DNA of 64,000 bases from Crossiella sp. SN42. Lineage in GTDB: Bacteria > Actinomycetota > Actinomycetes > Mycobacteriales > Pseudonocardiaceae. The position numbers and the translations under genes were made by a program. Every line of letters starts with the position of its first letter. Position 1 is the first letter of the stretch. Shown here piece by piece: positions 39,654 to 48,878 of this stretch. The notes below the pieces were generated by a model. The model was given only the letters and a program-made list of their open reading frames with translations, did not search any database and was not told the DNA's origin. The stretch covers positions 363,867-427,866 of the forward strand of contig NZ_JAMHIV010000002.1 of NCBI RefSeq assembly GCF_023897065.1, read 5' to 3'.

Positions 39654-42368
39654 TCAGCGAAGTCGGCGCGGCCCACTGTCCGGTCGGGACGGTGGCGGCC
39701 CGAGGCAGGCCCGCGCACTGGTCACGAACGCGCCGGCCGCGGAGGCCAGCACCGGTTCCAGGGCAAGGGATCGGACCTCCGGCAGGTCCTCGGCCAGCGC
39801 GGCCACCCGGAGCGCGAGCTGGGCCAGCGCGTCCAGGTCCGCGGGCTCCGCGCCGCGGTAGCCGGTGAGCAGCGGGGCGGCCTTGGGCGCGCGGACCAGG
39901 CGGTCGGCGTCCACGTCGGTGAGCGGCACGGCCCGGTAGGCGCGGTCGCCGAGCAGGTCACTGACCACACCGGACAGTCCGAAGGAGACCAGCGTGCCGA
40001 AGGACGGGTCGTCCTGCAGGCCGATCACACAGGACGCGCCCTTGGGCGCCATCCGCTGCACGTACACCTCGGCCATCCCGGAGACCGCGCGCAGGTCCTC
40101 ATACGCCGAGCGCACCGCGTACTTCCCCGGCAGGTCAAGGCGCACGCCCACCAGGTCGGTGCGGTGCCGCAGGCGTTCGCTGACCGACTTCAGGGCCACC
40201 GGGTAGCCGAGCTCGGCCGCCGCGGCCACCGCTTCGTCCACATCGGACACCACCCGGTAGGGCACGATCGAGATCCCGTAGCAGGCCAGCAGATCGCGCA
40301 CCTGGTCGTCGGTGAGCTCGACCTCCTCGGCGCTGACCCACCGCGCCACCAGGCCACGTGCCCTGCCGGGATCGAGGTCCGATGGGCGGTGGAAATGGCC
40401 CTGTGGCGCGGATCGCCACTGCGCATAGCGGACCGCCCTGGACAGCGCGAGCACCGCGCGCTCGGGGCTCGGATAGGACGGCAGCGAACCGGGTCCCGGC
40501 GAGCCGTCCGGTCCGGGCACCGCCAGCTCGGCAGGCACCCCCTCGACCGCCAGGAACGTGGACACCACCGGCTTGCGCGCGCCGCAGCCCTGCGAGACGG
40601 CCTCCCGCAGCGCCCGCGCGTAGGCGGTGCCCGGCACCGCGACCGGTGGCGCGAACACCGCCACCAGCGCGTCCACGTCCTCCCGGCAGACCGCCGCACG
40701 CACCGCCTCGGCGAAGACCTCCGGTGTGGCCGAGGGCCCGACGTCGATCGGCTCCGCGGCCAGCTCCAGGCCCTGGGCCAGTGCCGAGTCGGCAGCCAGC
40801 ATGCCCAGCGCCGAGGAGTTGCCCACGATGGCCACCCGCGGTCCGGCGGGCAGCGGCTGGTGCGCGAACAGCAGCGCGGTGTCGAACAGCTGGGCCAGTG
40901 ACTCGACCCGGACCACCCCGGCCTGCTCGAACAGCGCCTGCACGCTGGCCTCGTCCACCGCCACCGAGGTGGCCGCCAGACCGGGCCGCACCGCGTGCCG
41001 CCCGGACTTGACCGCGATGATCGGTTTGGATCGCCCGAGCCGCCGGGCCAGCCGCCCGAACTTGCGCGGGTTGCCGAAGGATTCCAGGTACAGCAGCACC
41101 ACGTCGGTGGCCGGATCGGTCTCCCAGTACTGCAACAGGTCGTTGCCGGAGACGTCCGCGCGGTTGCCCGCGGAGACGAAGGTGGACAGGCCCAGCCCGC
41201 GTTCGGCCGCGGTGGCCAGGATCGCGCTGCCCAGCGCGCCGGACTGGCAGAAGAACCCGGTGCGGCCGCGGCCGGGCAGGGTGGGCGCGAGGCTGGCGTT
41301 GAGCCGCACCGCGCCGTCGGTGTTGACCACGCCGAGCGCGTTCGGCCCGACCACCCGCATGCCGTGCGCCCGCGCCTCGGTGACCAGCTCACGCTGCCGG
41401 GTGGCGCCCTCGGTGCCGGTCTCGGCGAACCCGGAGCTGACCACGACCAGGGCTTTCACCCCCTTGGCCAGGCAGGCGTCCATCACCTCGCCGACCCTGG
41501 CGGCGGGCACCGCGACCACCGCGAGGTCCACGTCGTCGGGGATGTCCAGCACCGTCGGGTAGGCGCGCACCCCGCGCACCGAGCGGTGCTCGGCGTTGAC
41601 CGGGTAGACCGGACCGGCGAAGTCGGCGACCAGCAGGTTGCTCAGCACCGCGTGGCCGACCTTGGCGTGGTCGGTGGAGGCGCCGATGACCGCCACCGAG
41701 CGCGGGTGCAGCAGGTTGTGCACGCTGCGCGCCTCGGCGGCCTGCTCGCGGGAGTGCGCGACGGCCAGTGACTCCTCGGTGGGGTCGATGGCGAACTCCA
41801 GGTGCAGCACGCCCTCGTCGAAGGCCCGGCTGACCTCGTAGCCCGCCTCCCGGAACACCCGCACCATCTGGCGGTTCTCCGCGAGCACCTCGGCCACGAA
41901 CCGCCGCACCCCGACCTCGCGCCCGGCCGCGGTGAGGTGTTCCAGCAGGATCGAGCCCAGTCCCCGGCCCTGGTGCGGGTCCTCCACCACAAAAGCGACC
42001 TCGGCCAGCTCGCCGTCCGGGGCCTGCGCGCTGACCGGTGACTTGATCAGCGCGGCCTTGCCGGTGCCGCTGAGCCGGTCGAACCGCCCCACCGCCACGA
42101 TCTCGTCGCCGAGCAGCGCGACCAGCGCCACCCGGTGCTGGTGGTCCACCGTGGTGAACCGTTTCAGATCGCGGTCCGGGATGCGTGGGTACGGCCCGAA
42201 GTAGCGCAGGTAGCGGGTGCGCTCGGAGAGCCTGCCGTGGAAGGCGCGCAGGCGTTCGGCGTCGTCGGGGGTGATCGGCCGCAGGTGCGCCGTGCCGCCG
42301 TCGGACAGCACGACGTCGGCCTCCCACTGACGGGGGTAGTCGAACGGGTCCGGCTCGGTCTCGCTCAT
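39654..42368 (-). CDS. GNAT acetyltransferase fused to ADP-forming acyl-CoA synthetase-like domain (Pat-like)
   Basis: 904 residues; ATG with GAGGGA upstream. Residues 15-190 are a GNAT domain with the acetyl-CoA loop HQGRGLGSILLEHL. Residues 220-900 resemble ADP-forming acyl-CoA synthetases: CoA-binding VAVIGAST, then FFCQSGALGSAI, and an ATP-grasp end (YVQRMAPKGASCVIGLQDD). In the ligase family a phospho-His lies in an SHTG-like motif after VKSGR; here that stretch reads VKSGRHAVRPGLAATSVAVDE with no SHTG, so ligase activity is doubtful and the domain may be regulatory, as in Salmonella Pat. Probably acetylates lysines of metabolic enzymes. Confidence 0.85.
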   Translation of the reverse strand: MSETEPDPFDYPRQWEADVVLSDGGTAHLRPITPDDAERLRAFHGRLSERTRYLRYFGPYPRIPDRDLKRFTTVDHQHRVALVALLGDEIVAVGRFDRLSGTGKAALIKSPVSAQAPDGELAEVAFVVEDPHQGRGLGSILLEHLTAAGREVGVRRFVAEVLAENRQMVRVFREAGYEVSRAFDEGVLHLEFAIDPTEESLAVAHSREQAAEARSVHNLLHPRSVAVIGASTDHAKVGHAVLSNLLVADFAGPVYPVNAEHRSVRGVRAYPTVLDIPDDVDLAVVAVPAARVGEVMDACLAKGVKALVVVSSGFAETGTEGATRQRELVTEARAHGMRVVGPNALGVVNTDGAVRLNASLAPTLPGRGRTGFFCQSGALGSAILATAAERGLGLSTFVSAGNRADVSGNDLLQYWETDPATDVVLLYLESFGNPRKFGRLARRLGRSKPIIAVKSGRHAVRPGLAATSVAVDEASVQALFEQAGVVRVESLAQLFDTALLFAHQPLPAGPRVAIVGNSSALGMLAADSALAQGLELAAEPIDVGPSATPEVFAEAVRAAVCREDVDALVAVFAPPVAVPGTAYARALREAVSQGCGARKPVVSTFLAVEGVPAELAVPGPDGSPGPGSLPSYPSPERAVLALSRAVRYAQWRSAPQGHFHRPSDLDPGRARGLVARWVSAEEVELTDDQVRDLLACYGISIVPYRVVSDVDEAVAAAAELGYPVALKSVSERLRHRTDLVGVRLDLPGKYAVRSAYEDLRAVSGMAEVYVQRMAPKGASCVIGLQDDPSFGTLVSFGLSGVVSDLLGDRAYRAVPLTDVDADRLVRAPKAAPLLTGYRGAEPADLDALAQLALRVAALAEDLPEVRSLALEPVLASAAGAFVTSARACLGPPPSRPDSGPRRLR

Positions 42369-42375
42369 CGGTCCC

Positions 42376-43551
42376 TCAGTCGCGTGGATCATCGGGGTCG
42401 AGGCCGTGCAAGGGGAAGACCGCCCGCCGGGTGTCCCTGATGGCGGAGTCCACGGCGTCACCGGCTGCGTCGTCCCACGGCACGAACACAGGGTCGCACT
42501 CGTCGGTCATCGAGGTCGGCAGCGGCACGTGTGGCGCGAGTCGCGCCGTGTGCGCGATCCACTCCGCGGGCAGTGCGGTGTCCGGGTCCAGGTCGCGGTC
42601 CAGCACGGTGGCCAGCAGATGGGTCCAGGACCGCGGCACCACCCGCATCAGCGCGTAGCCACCGCCGCCGAGCACCAGCCACTTGCCGCCCGCGTAGGTC
42701 TCGGCCAGCTCGCGCAGCGCCTGGTAGGTGGCCCGGTGCCCGTCCACCGACAGCGACAGGTCGGCCAGCGGGTCTTCCCGGTGGGTGTCCGCGCCGCACT
42801 GGGTGATGAGCACCTGGGGGCGGAACGCCTGGAGCAGTGACGGCACGGTGGCGTGGAAGGCGCGTAGCCAGCCCGCGTCGGTGGTGCGCGGTGGTAGCGC
42901 GATGTTGACCGAGGTGCCCTCGGCCGCGTCGATGCCCAGCTCACGGGGGTAGCCGGTGCCCGGCCACAGGGTCAGCGGGTGCTGGTGCAGTGAGATGGTG
43001 AGCACGCGTGGGTCGTCGTAGAAGGCGGCCTGCACGCCGTCGCCGTGGTGCACGTCCACGTCCAGGTAGGCCACCCGCTCGACACCGTTGGCGAGCAGGT
43101 CGGCGATGGCCACCGAGCAGTCGTTGTAGACGCAGAACCCGGCCGCGTGCCCGGCCATCGCGTGGTGCAGGCCGCCCGCCAGATTGACCGCGCGGTCCGC
43201 CCTGCCCTCCGCGATCGCCCGGGCCGCGACCAGTGAACCGCCCGCGACCAGCGCGGATGCCTCGTGCATGTGCTCGAAGACCGGGTTGTCCGGGGTGCCC
43301 AGGCCGTGCCCGACCTCCCAGGCCGAGGTGGGCGCGGCCTGCACCGCGGCCAGGTAGCTGGGTTCGTGCACCCGTTCCAGCTCGGCCTCGGTGGCGGGCA
43401 CCGGCAGGTGGAACGACACCCCGTCCAGCACCCCCAGCGCACGGGCCAGCCGCACGGTGAGGTCGAGCCGGACCGGGTTGAGCGGATGGTCCCCGCCGAG
43501 GTCGTAGCTCAGAAAGGACTCGTCCCACACGACCGCGACCCGCTCTCCCAT
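42376..43551 (-). CDS. acuC: AcuC-like protein lysine deacetylase
   Basis: 391 residues, histone-deacetylase superfamily. Motifs: GLHHAMAGHAAGFCVYNDC (active-site His pair), LDVDVHHGDG (zinc Asp/His), QCGADTH and GGGGY (transition-state Tyr). AcuC reverses acetylation of acetyl-CoA synthetase in Bacillus. Stop lies 7 bases before the GNAT fusion gene, so writer and eraser are co-transcribed. Confidence 0.9.
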   Translation of the reverse strand: MGERVAVVWDESFLSYDLGGDHPLNPVRLDLTVRLARALGVLDGVSFHLPVPATEAELERVHEPSYLAAVQAAPTSAWEVGHGLGTPDNPVFEHMHEASALVAGGSLVAARAIAEGRADRAVNLAGGLHHAMAGHAAGFCVYNDCSVAIADLLANGVERVAYLDVDVHHGDGVQAAFYDDPRVLTISLHQHPLTLWPGTGYPRELGIDAAEGTSVNIALPPRTTDAGWLRAFHATVPSLLQAFRPQVLITQCGADTHREDPLADLSLSVDGHRATYQALRELAETYAGGKWLVLGGGGYALMRVVPRSWTHLLATVLDRDLDPDTALPAEWIAHTARLAPHVPLPTSMTDECDPVFVPWDDAAGDAVDSAIRDTRRAVFPLHGLDPDDPRD

Positions 43552-43560
43552 GGCCCGAAC

Positions 43561-44004
43561 TTACCCCGACAGGCCCTGGATGGGGATGATGCCGAGCTGC
43601 ACCAGGATGCTGAGCATGTCCGTGTAGACCCGTTCGCAGACCAGGTCCGCGCCCTCGAAGACGAAGAACGCGGTGGCAGGCACGGTGAAGGACTTGCCGG
43701 TGGCCGGGATGCCGCGCAGCGGGCCCTCGTGGGTGCCCTTGAGCAGGAACTCCGCGATCACCGCGTCGTCGGCGTGGTGCAGCGCGACCAGCTCGTTGCG
43801 CTGGTCGGGGAAGGCGGTGCGGCTCTCCTCGAAGTACCGGCTGACCGCCTCGGCCCCGTCGTAGACGTCGCCGGTGGCCATGATCTCGTAGCGCGGGTGC
43901 TCAAAAGTGCCCAGGGTCACGTCGAACTCGTGCCGGTTCTCCGACTCCATGTGCTCCCGCACGATCGCTTCGCGGGCCGCCCTCAGCTCCGAGTTCACTG
44001 ACAC
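43561..44004 (-). CDS. SnoaL-like/NTF2-fold protein
   Basis: 147 residues. GTG at 44004 is chosen because AAGGAG lies 7 bases upstream. The fold is the cone-shaped NTF2 type (EHMESENRHEFDVTLGTF, then YDGAEAVSRYFEESRTAFPD and ATAFFVFEGADLVCERVY), as in polyketide cyclases, ester cyclases and lipid-binding relatives. It lies 9 bases upstream of acuC. The function is not fixed; an enzymatic or ligand-binding role is possible. Confidence 0.8.
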   Translation of the reverse strand: MSVNSELRAAREAIVREHMESENRHEFDVTLGTFEHPRYEIMATGDVYDGAEAVSRYFEESRTAFPDQRNELVALHHADDAVIAEFLLKGTHEGPLRGIPATGKSFTVPATAFFVFEGADLVCERVYTDMLSILVQLGIIPIQGLSG

Positions 44005-44149
44005 GTTGGCACTCCTTGCTCGATACGGGTGGTTGTCCGGCCCATGGTGCCCCGGCACGATCGAACCTCGTGGCTATTCCTCGGATTTCCGCCCCGGATC
44101 GAGAGCTTGCCGACTCCCATCGCGCTTCCGGTATGTGGCGCGCAGGGGG

Positions 44150-45433
44150 GTGCGGCCGGGCGAGGTGGTCTCCTTCCAGCTGCCGAACCGCTGGGAGAAC
44201 GCCGCGCTGACCCTGGCCTGCGCCGCCGCCGGCGCGGTCGCGGCGCCGATCATGGCCGGCATGGGACCGCGGGAGCGGGCCAGGTTCCAGGACTGGACCG
44301 GCGCGCGGATCAGCGTGCTGCCCGAGGATCTGCCGCACTACACCGACGGTGACTGGCCCACCGAGGACGACCTGTCAGAGGATGATCCGGACCGGGTGTT
44401 CCTGGCGCTGTTCACCTCCGGCACCACCGGCGAGCCGAAGGCCGTGCTGCACAGCCACAACACGCTGCACGCCGCACTGGCGCACTTCACCGCGGTGGAG
44501 GACCTGGGCGATCCGGTGGTCACGGTGACCCCGCACTCGCTGTCCCGGATCGCCGGGCTGACCTTCGGCGTGCTGCTGCCGCTGCTGACCGGGGGCACCG
44601 CGCTGTACCAGGACGAGTGGAACCCCGCTGCCCTGCACCGGCTGATCTCCGCCGAGGGCGCGACCGTGCTGGCCGCCGCGCCGCCGTTCCTGTCCGCGAT
44701 CCTGGCCGCACAGCGGGAAAACCCGCTGCCGCTGTCCTTCCGGTGTGTCATGGCAGGCGGGATGCCGGTGCCGCGTCAGCTCGCCGGCGAGGTGGCCGAG
44801 CAGTTCGGGCTGCCGCTGCGCGCGCTGTGGGCGATGACCGAGGGCGGGTTCAGCTGGACCAGGGCCAGCGATCCAGCGGACTTCGCCACCCGCAGCGACG
44901 GCCGGTTCGGGCCGCACCTGGAGTTCGACCTGGCACCTGACGGCGAGTCGCCGCTGCGCATCAGGGGCGCGGCAGCGGCACTGGCCACAATGGACACCGG
45001 AACCGGCGCGGTCCGGGTGCTGGCCGAGGAAGGCTGGTACGACACCGGCGATCTGGTCCAGTCCGACGGGCACGGCGGGATCAGGGTGACCGGGCGCGCG
45101 GTGGACCGGATCGGCGGGATCTCGATGATCCTGGTCAAGGAGGTCGAGGACGAGCTGGCCGGGCACCCGTCGGTGAGCCAGGTCGCGCTGGTCGGTTACC
45201 CGGACCGGGCACACGGCGAGCTGGCCTGCGCGGTGGTGGTGCCCGAGGGCGCGCCGCCGACCCTGACCCAGCTGCGCGCCTACCTCACCGAACGCGGGAT
45301 GACCGAGTGGTACCAGCCGCACCGGCTGGAGCTGGTGCCCGAGCTGCCCCGCAACGAGATGGGCAAGGTGCGCAAGAACCTGCTACGCAAGCAGCTCATC
45401 GCCACCGACCAGGGCTTCCACCCTGGCGTGTAG
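44150..45433 (+). CDS. AMP-dependent acyl-CoA synthetase/ligase, N-terminally short
   Basis: 427 residues from GTG 44150. ANL superfamily motifs are intact: FTSGTTGEPKAVLHSH (P-loop), MTEGGFSW, GWYDTGDL (A7/A8) and the A10 Lys in RNEMGKVRKN. The protein starts at GVRPGEVVSFQLPNRWENA, about 80 residues into the usual fold, and I find no N-terminal remnant in the other frames of the 145-base gap upstream. It may be a shortened but functional ligase or a decayed gene. Its last 51 bases overlap the convergent decarboxylase gene. Confidence 0.78.
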   Translation: MRPGEVVSFQLPNRWENAALTLACAAAGAVAAPIMAGMGPRERARFQDWTGARISVLPEDLPHYTDGDWPTEDDLSEDDPDRVFLALFTSGTTGEPKAVLHSHNTLHAALAHFTAVEDLGDPVVTVTPHSLSRIAGLTFGVLLPLLTGGTALYQDEWNPAALHRLISAEGATVLAAAPPFLSAILAAQRENPLPLSFRCVMAGGMPVPRQLAGEVAEQFGLPLRALWAMTEGGFSWTRASDPADFATRSDGRFGPHLEFDLAPDGESPLRIRGAAAALATMDTGTGAVRVLAEEGWYDTGDLVQSDGHGGIRVTGRAVDRIGGISMILVKEVEDELAGHPSVSQVALVGYPDRAHGELACAVVVPEGAPPTLTQLRAYLTERGMTEWYQPHRLELVPELPRNEMGKVRKNLLRKQLIATDQGFHPGV

Positions 45434-46747
45434 CGCGTCCACAGTGGACTCGTGCTCCGGCTTCATCAGGACGCTGCGCAGGATCCGGGCCTGTGCGGCG
45501 TCCTCGGTGAACCGGTGCCCCCTGGCCCGCAGCGCCTCCGCGGTGACGGTGTAGGTGGCCAGGAACACCGGGTCTTCCGGATCGGTCATGCCCCGGTCCA
45601 TCACCCCCGCGCTCACTCTGTCCACTTCGGACAGTGCGGCCACGTTCGGCAGGTAGCTGACGATGTCGAGCTCGGGCTTCTGGTACAGGGACAGGGTTTC
45701 CGAATTCTCGATCAGCTCGGCCCAGCGCACGGCGGCCCGTCGTCCGGCCGCCACCACGGCACCCAGTCCGTCCCTGGTCAGCGGCAGCACCTTCAGCGTC
45801 AGCCACAGCGCGGCCGCGGCGGCCCCGGCCCGGCTGCACTCCAGGGAGATCTCACCGAGGTGCAGCTCGTCGGAGGTGAAGTAGGTGTAGGGCGAGTCGT
45901 GCCGGTAGAAGCGGCCAACGGCGGGATCGGCGAACAGCACCGCGCCGCAGCCGTAGGGTTGCAGGCCGTGCTTGTGCGGGTCGACCACCACCGAGTCGCA
46001 GCCCGCGATCGCGGCGAACGGCCCGGCCGGGATGCCGAACTCCCCGGCCACCAACGAGAAGAACCCGCCGTAGGCCGCGTCCACGTGGATGCGCACGCCG
46101 TACTTCTCCTTCAGCGCAAGGGCTTCGTGGATCGGGTCCACCGCACCAAGCCCGGTCGTGCCCGGCGTGAGCACCACCGTGCCGACGTCCCCGCGCCGCA
46201 ACCGGTCAGCCAGCGCGTCCAGGTCCATCCGCCCGCCGGCGTCCACCGGCACCGGCTCACCGGCCACGCCGAGCACCTGGCACATCCGGCTGTGCGTGTA
46301 GTGCGCGTCCGCGCTGTAGAGCACCACCTTGCCGGGGTGGGTCTCCCGCGCCACGAACAGCGCCTCCAGGTTGGCGATGGTGCCGCTGCTGGTGAGGTGG
46401 CCGAGGTGGGTGCGGTAGCCGAACATCCCGGCCAGCTGCGCCACCACCTCCTTCTCCAGCTCCGCGGTGGCCCGCCCGCCGTCCAGGGCGTGGTTGTTCG
46501 GGTTGATCTGCATCGCGGCCAGGTAACCCACGACCGCGGCCGGGTGCGGCGGTTTGAGCATCTGCCCGGCGTAGCGCGGGTGGAAGAACGGGTAGTTGTC
46601 CCTGAGCCGCTCGCCCAGCTCGCCCAGCGCCTCGCCGAAGCGGGTCTCGTCCACGTGCAGCGCGGGGTGCGGGCTGAAGTCGCCGAAACCCTTCGCCCAG
46701 GACTCGTGCGCGTCGACGGCGGCGCTGAGCCAGTGCCGGAGGTTCAC
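45383..46747 (-). CDS. Group II PLP-dependent amino acid decarboxylase
   Basis: 454 residues. GTG at 46747 is fixed by GAGGAG six bases upstream. PLP-Lys lies in [13 protein letters not shown], with HVDAAYGGF (Asp pairing with the pyridine N) and [13 protein letters not shown] (phosphate binding). The family includes tyrosine, glutamate, aspartate and diaminobutyrate decarboxylases; the substrate cannot be decided. It lies 10 bases downstream of a glutamine-synthetase-like gene, suggesting that the amine formed, or a related one, is glutamylated. Confidence 0.86.
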   Translation of the reverse strand: MNLRHWLSAAVDAHESWAKGFGDFSPHPALHVDETRFGEALGELGERLRDNYPFFHPRYAGQMLKPPHPAAVVGYLAAMQINPNNHALDGGRATAELEKEVVAQLAGMFGYRTHLGHLTSSGTIANLEALFVARETHPGKVVLYSADAHYTHSRMCQVLGVAGEPVPVDAGGRMDLDALADRLRRGDVGTVVLTPGTTGLGAVDPIHEALALKEKYGVRIHVDAAYGGFFSLVAGEFGIPAGPFAAIAGCDSVVVDPHKHGLQPYGCGAVLFADPAVGRFYRHDSPYTYFTSDELHLGEISLECSRAGAAAAALWLTLKVLPLTRDGLGAVVAAGRRAAVRWAELIENSETLSLYQKPELDIVSYLPNVAALSEVDRVSAGVMDRGMTDPEDPVFLATYTVTAEALRARGHRFTEDAAQARILRSVLMKPEHESTVDALHARVEALVGGDELLA

Positions 46748-46757
46748 CTTCGTCTCC

Positions 46758-48059
46758 TCACAGGTGGTGGGCGTACTCGCGGAACTCCCAGTCGGTGACG
46801 TACCTGGCGAACTCGGCCACCTCGAACCGCTTGACCGCGGTGAAGGCCTCGACCAGCCCGGCGCCGAGCACCTCGGTGAGCGCGGCGTCGGCGGCCAGCG
46901 CGTCCAGCGCCGAACCCAGATCGCCCGGCAGGACACCCGACCGCGCCGGGTCGTACCCGTAGCCGGACAACGGTTCTCCCGGTTCCAGCCCGCCCTCGAT
47001 GCCCAGGTAGGCGGCGGCCAGCACGGCGGCCGCGCCCAGGTACGGGTTGGCCGCGGCGTCGCCCAGCCGGACCTCCAGCCGGGCCCCGTCGCCGCGTTCC
47101 GGCGGCACCCGCACCAGCGCGCACCGGTTGTCCAGGCCCCAGTCGATGAGGAACGGGGCCAGGGTGTCGGGCTGGAGCCTGCGGTAGGCATTGACCGTGG
47201 GCGCGAGCAGCGCGGTCAGCGCGGGGGCGTGCGCCAGGATCCCGGCCACCGCGTGCCGGGCCAGCGCGGAGAGCCCGTGCTCGCCGCCGGGGTCGTCGAA
47301 GAGGTTGCGGCCCTCGCCGTCGGCGATGGACAGGTGCAGGTGGAACCCGGAACCGCCGTCGTCGTTGAACGGCTTGCCCATGAAGGTGGCGTGCAGCCCG
47401 TGCCCGGCGGCCAGCTCGCGCACGCCGAACTTGAAGCCGAAGCAGGCGTCGGCCGCGGCCAGCGCGGGCGCGTGCCCCAGGTTGATCTCGAACTGCCCCG
47501 ACCCGAACTCGTGGTTGCCGCCGAGGACGTCCAGGCCCATCCCGGTCAGCCCGCGCAGGAAGTGCGGCAGCAGGCCACGCGGATCGCCTTTCAAACCGGT
47601 GGTGTAGATGTTGCCCAGCCCCGGCCCGTACCGGCGGAAACCGCCATCCACCGGCTCCAGCAGGAAGAACTCCAGCTCCGGGCCGAGCACCGGGCTGAGC
47701 CCCTCGGCGGCGAACCTGGCCAGCACCCGGCGCAGGGCCGCCCGTGGGTCCTCCACCGCGGGCGGCCCGCCCGGCTCGGTCACCTCCGCCAGGCACCAGG
47801 CGGTTCCCGGCGCCCAGGGCAGCGGGGTGACCGTGTCCAGCAGCGGCCGGGCCACCACATCGGGCAGCCCGGCCCCCAGCGCGGCAGGCGCCGGGATGTT
47901 CTCCCCGCGCGCGCTGGTGTAGTAGACCCCGCGGCAGAAGGAGAGTCCGCGCTCGGCGAGCTCCGGCAGCAGCCGGGCCGGGACCTCCTTGCCGCGCGGG
48001 ATGCCCAGCAGGTCGGGGAAGAGCACCCGGACCAGGTCGATCCCGCCGTCTGGCACCAT
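46758..48059 (-). CDS. Glutamine synthetase-like gamma-glutamyl-amine ligase
   Basis: 433 residues; ATG with GGAGGGG upstream. GS catalytic blocks: GPELEFFLLE, GNHEFGSGQFEINL, GSGFHLHLS, NAYRRLQPD and RLEVRLGDAAANPYL. The N-terminal domain is short (DLVRVLFPDLLGIPRGKEV), as in PuuA/GlnA3-type enzymes that join glutamate to amines rather than ammonia. With the decarboxylase and a dehydrogenase-like gene it suggests an amine gamma-glutamylation route. One MarR-type operator lies 19-36 bases upstream of the start. Confidence 0.85.
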   Translation of the reverse strand: MVPDGGIDLVRVLFPDLLGIPRGKEVPARLLPELAERGLSFCRGVYYTSARGENIPAPAALGAGLPDVVARPLLDTVTPLPWAPGTAWCLAEVTEPGGPPAVEDPRAALRRVLARFAAEGLSPVLGPELEFFLLEPVDGGFRRYGPGLGNIYTTGLKGDPRGLLPHFLRGLTGMGLDVLGGNHEFGSGQFEINLGHAPALAAADACFGFKFGVRELAAGHGLHATFMGKPFNDDGGSGFHLHLSIADGEGRNLFDDPGGEHGLSALARHAVAGILAHAPALTALLAPTVNAYRRLQPDTLAPFLIDWGLDNRCALVRVPPERGDGARLEVRLGDAAANPYLGAAAVLAAAYLGIEGGLEPGEPLSGYGYDPARSGVLPGDLGSALDALAADAALTEVLGAGLVEAFTAVKRFEVAEFARYVTDWEFREYAHHL

Positions 48060-48077
48060 CCCCGCCCCTCCGAAAAC

Positions 48078-48095
48078 TTGTTTGGATGCGAACAA
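48078..48095. promoter_or_regulatory. Candidate MarR operator, GS/decarboxylase side
   Basis: TTGTTTGGATGCGAACAA, arms TTGTT / AACAA with near-symmetric flanks. It shares AACTTGTTTGGA, then CG and ACAA, at identical spacing with the site at 48841-48870. The two sites flank the MarR gene. Confidence 0.6.
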
Positions 48096-48278
48096 TACGA
48101 GCCGCCAACACGCCCGCACAAGGGTCGACCGTTTGGCACCAAATGAACTTTGGCGCCCATTTGCATGCGCATACACCCGCGCCGGCGCGGGCTGTTCCAC
48201 TATCAGGGAAGCAAACGATTTGGGCACGCCGGACACGTTCACTCGGACGGCGCGGCCGACAACCCGCACAATGATCGC

Positions 48279-48812
48279 GTGACCACACAGCGCACCGTCC
48301 AGGAGACCGAGCACGCGGTCCGGGAGCGGCTCGGCGACCTGCCGCTGGACTTCGAGGCGATGGCCGCGGTCGCCAACATCCACCGGGCCGCGGTCGCGGT
48401 GCGCAATCACATGGAAAGCGTCATCCTCCGCCCGGCCGGGCTGACCTGGACCGGGTTCGTGGTGCTCTGGGTGGTCTGGATCTGGGGCGACATGGAGACC
48501 AGGCACGTGGCCGCGGAGGCCGGGATCACCAAGGGCACGCTCACCGGCGTGGTCAAGACGCTGGAGCAGAACGGCCTGATCGAGCGGCGCGAGCACGCCG
48601 CGGACGGCAGGCTGGTGGTGCTGCACCTGACTGCCAAGGGCAAACGGTTGATGCGCAAGCTGTTCCCGGCCTTCAACGCCGAGGAGTCCTTCGTGGTGGA
48701 CGAGCTGTCCAGCTCCCGCCGCCAGCAGCTGGCCACCACCCTGCGCGGGTTGATCGGGCACCTGGAACGCGAGGGCGAACCGCGCCGGGCCGCCCTGCGC
48801 GAACAGAGCTGA
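48279..48812 (+). CDS. MarR-family regulator
   Basis: 177 residues. GTG at 48279 is chosen; it has no Shine-Dalgarno and a CACAAT element lies just upstream, so the transcript may be leaderless. The winged helix is clear: ETRHVAAEAGITKGTLTGVVKTLEQNGLIERREHAADGR with the wing DGRLVVLHLT. MarR dimers bind palindromes; two such sites sharing sequence flank the gene, in front of the GS and aldehyde dehydrogenase genes. The ligand is probably an amine, amino acid or aromatic acid. Confidence 0.88.
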   Translation: MTTQRTVQETEHAVRERLGDLPLDFEAMAAVANIHRAAVAVRNHMESVILRPAGLTWTGFVVLWVVWIWGDMETRHVAAEAGITKGTLTGVVKTLEQNGLIERREHAADGRLVVLHLTAKGKRLMRKLFPAFNAEESFVVDELSSSRRQQLATTLRGLIGHLEREGEPRRAALREQS

Positions 48813-48840
48813 TCGGCGGTTGACCCGCATCTGAGCCCGA

Positions 48841-48870
48841 CCTAACTTGTTTGGAGCCGTACAAGTTAGG
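48841..48870. promoter_or_regulatory. Candidate MarR operator, aldehyde dehydrogenase side
   Basis: Perfect 10-bp inverted repeat CCTAACTTGT / ACAAGTTAGG around TTGGAGCCGT, ending 8 bases before the dehydrogenase ATG and overlapping its ribosome site. Shares its left half with the site before the GS gene. Confidence 0.68.
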
Positions 48871-48878
48871 TGGCGGAG

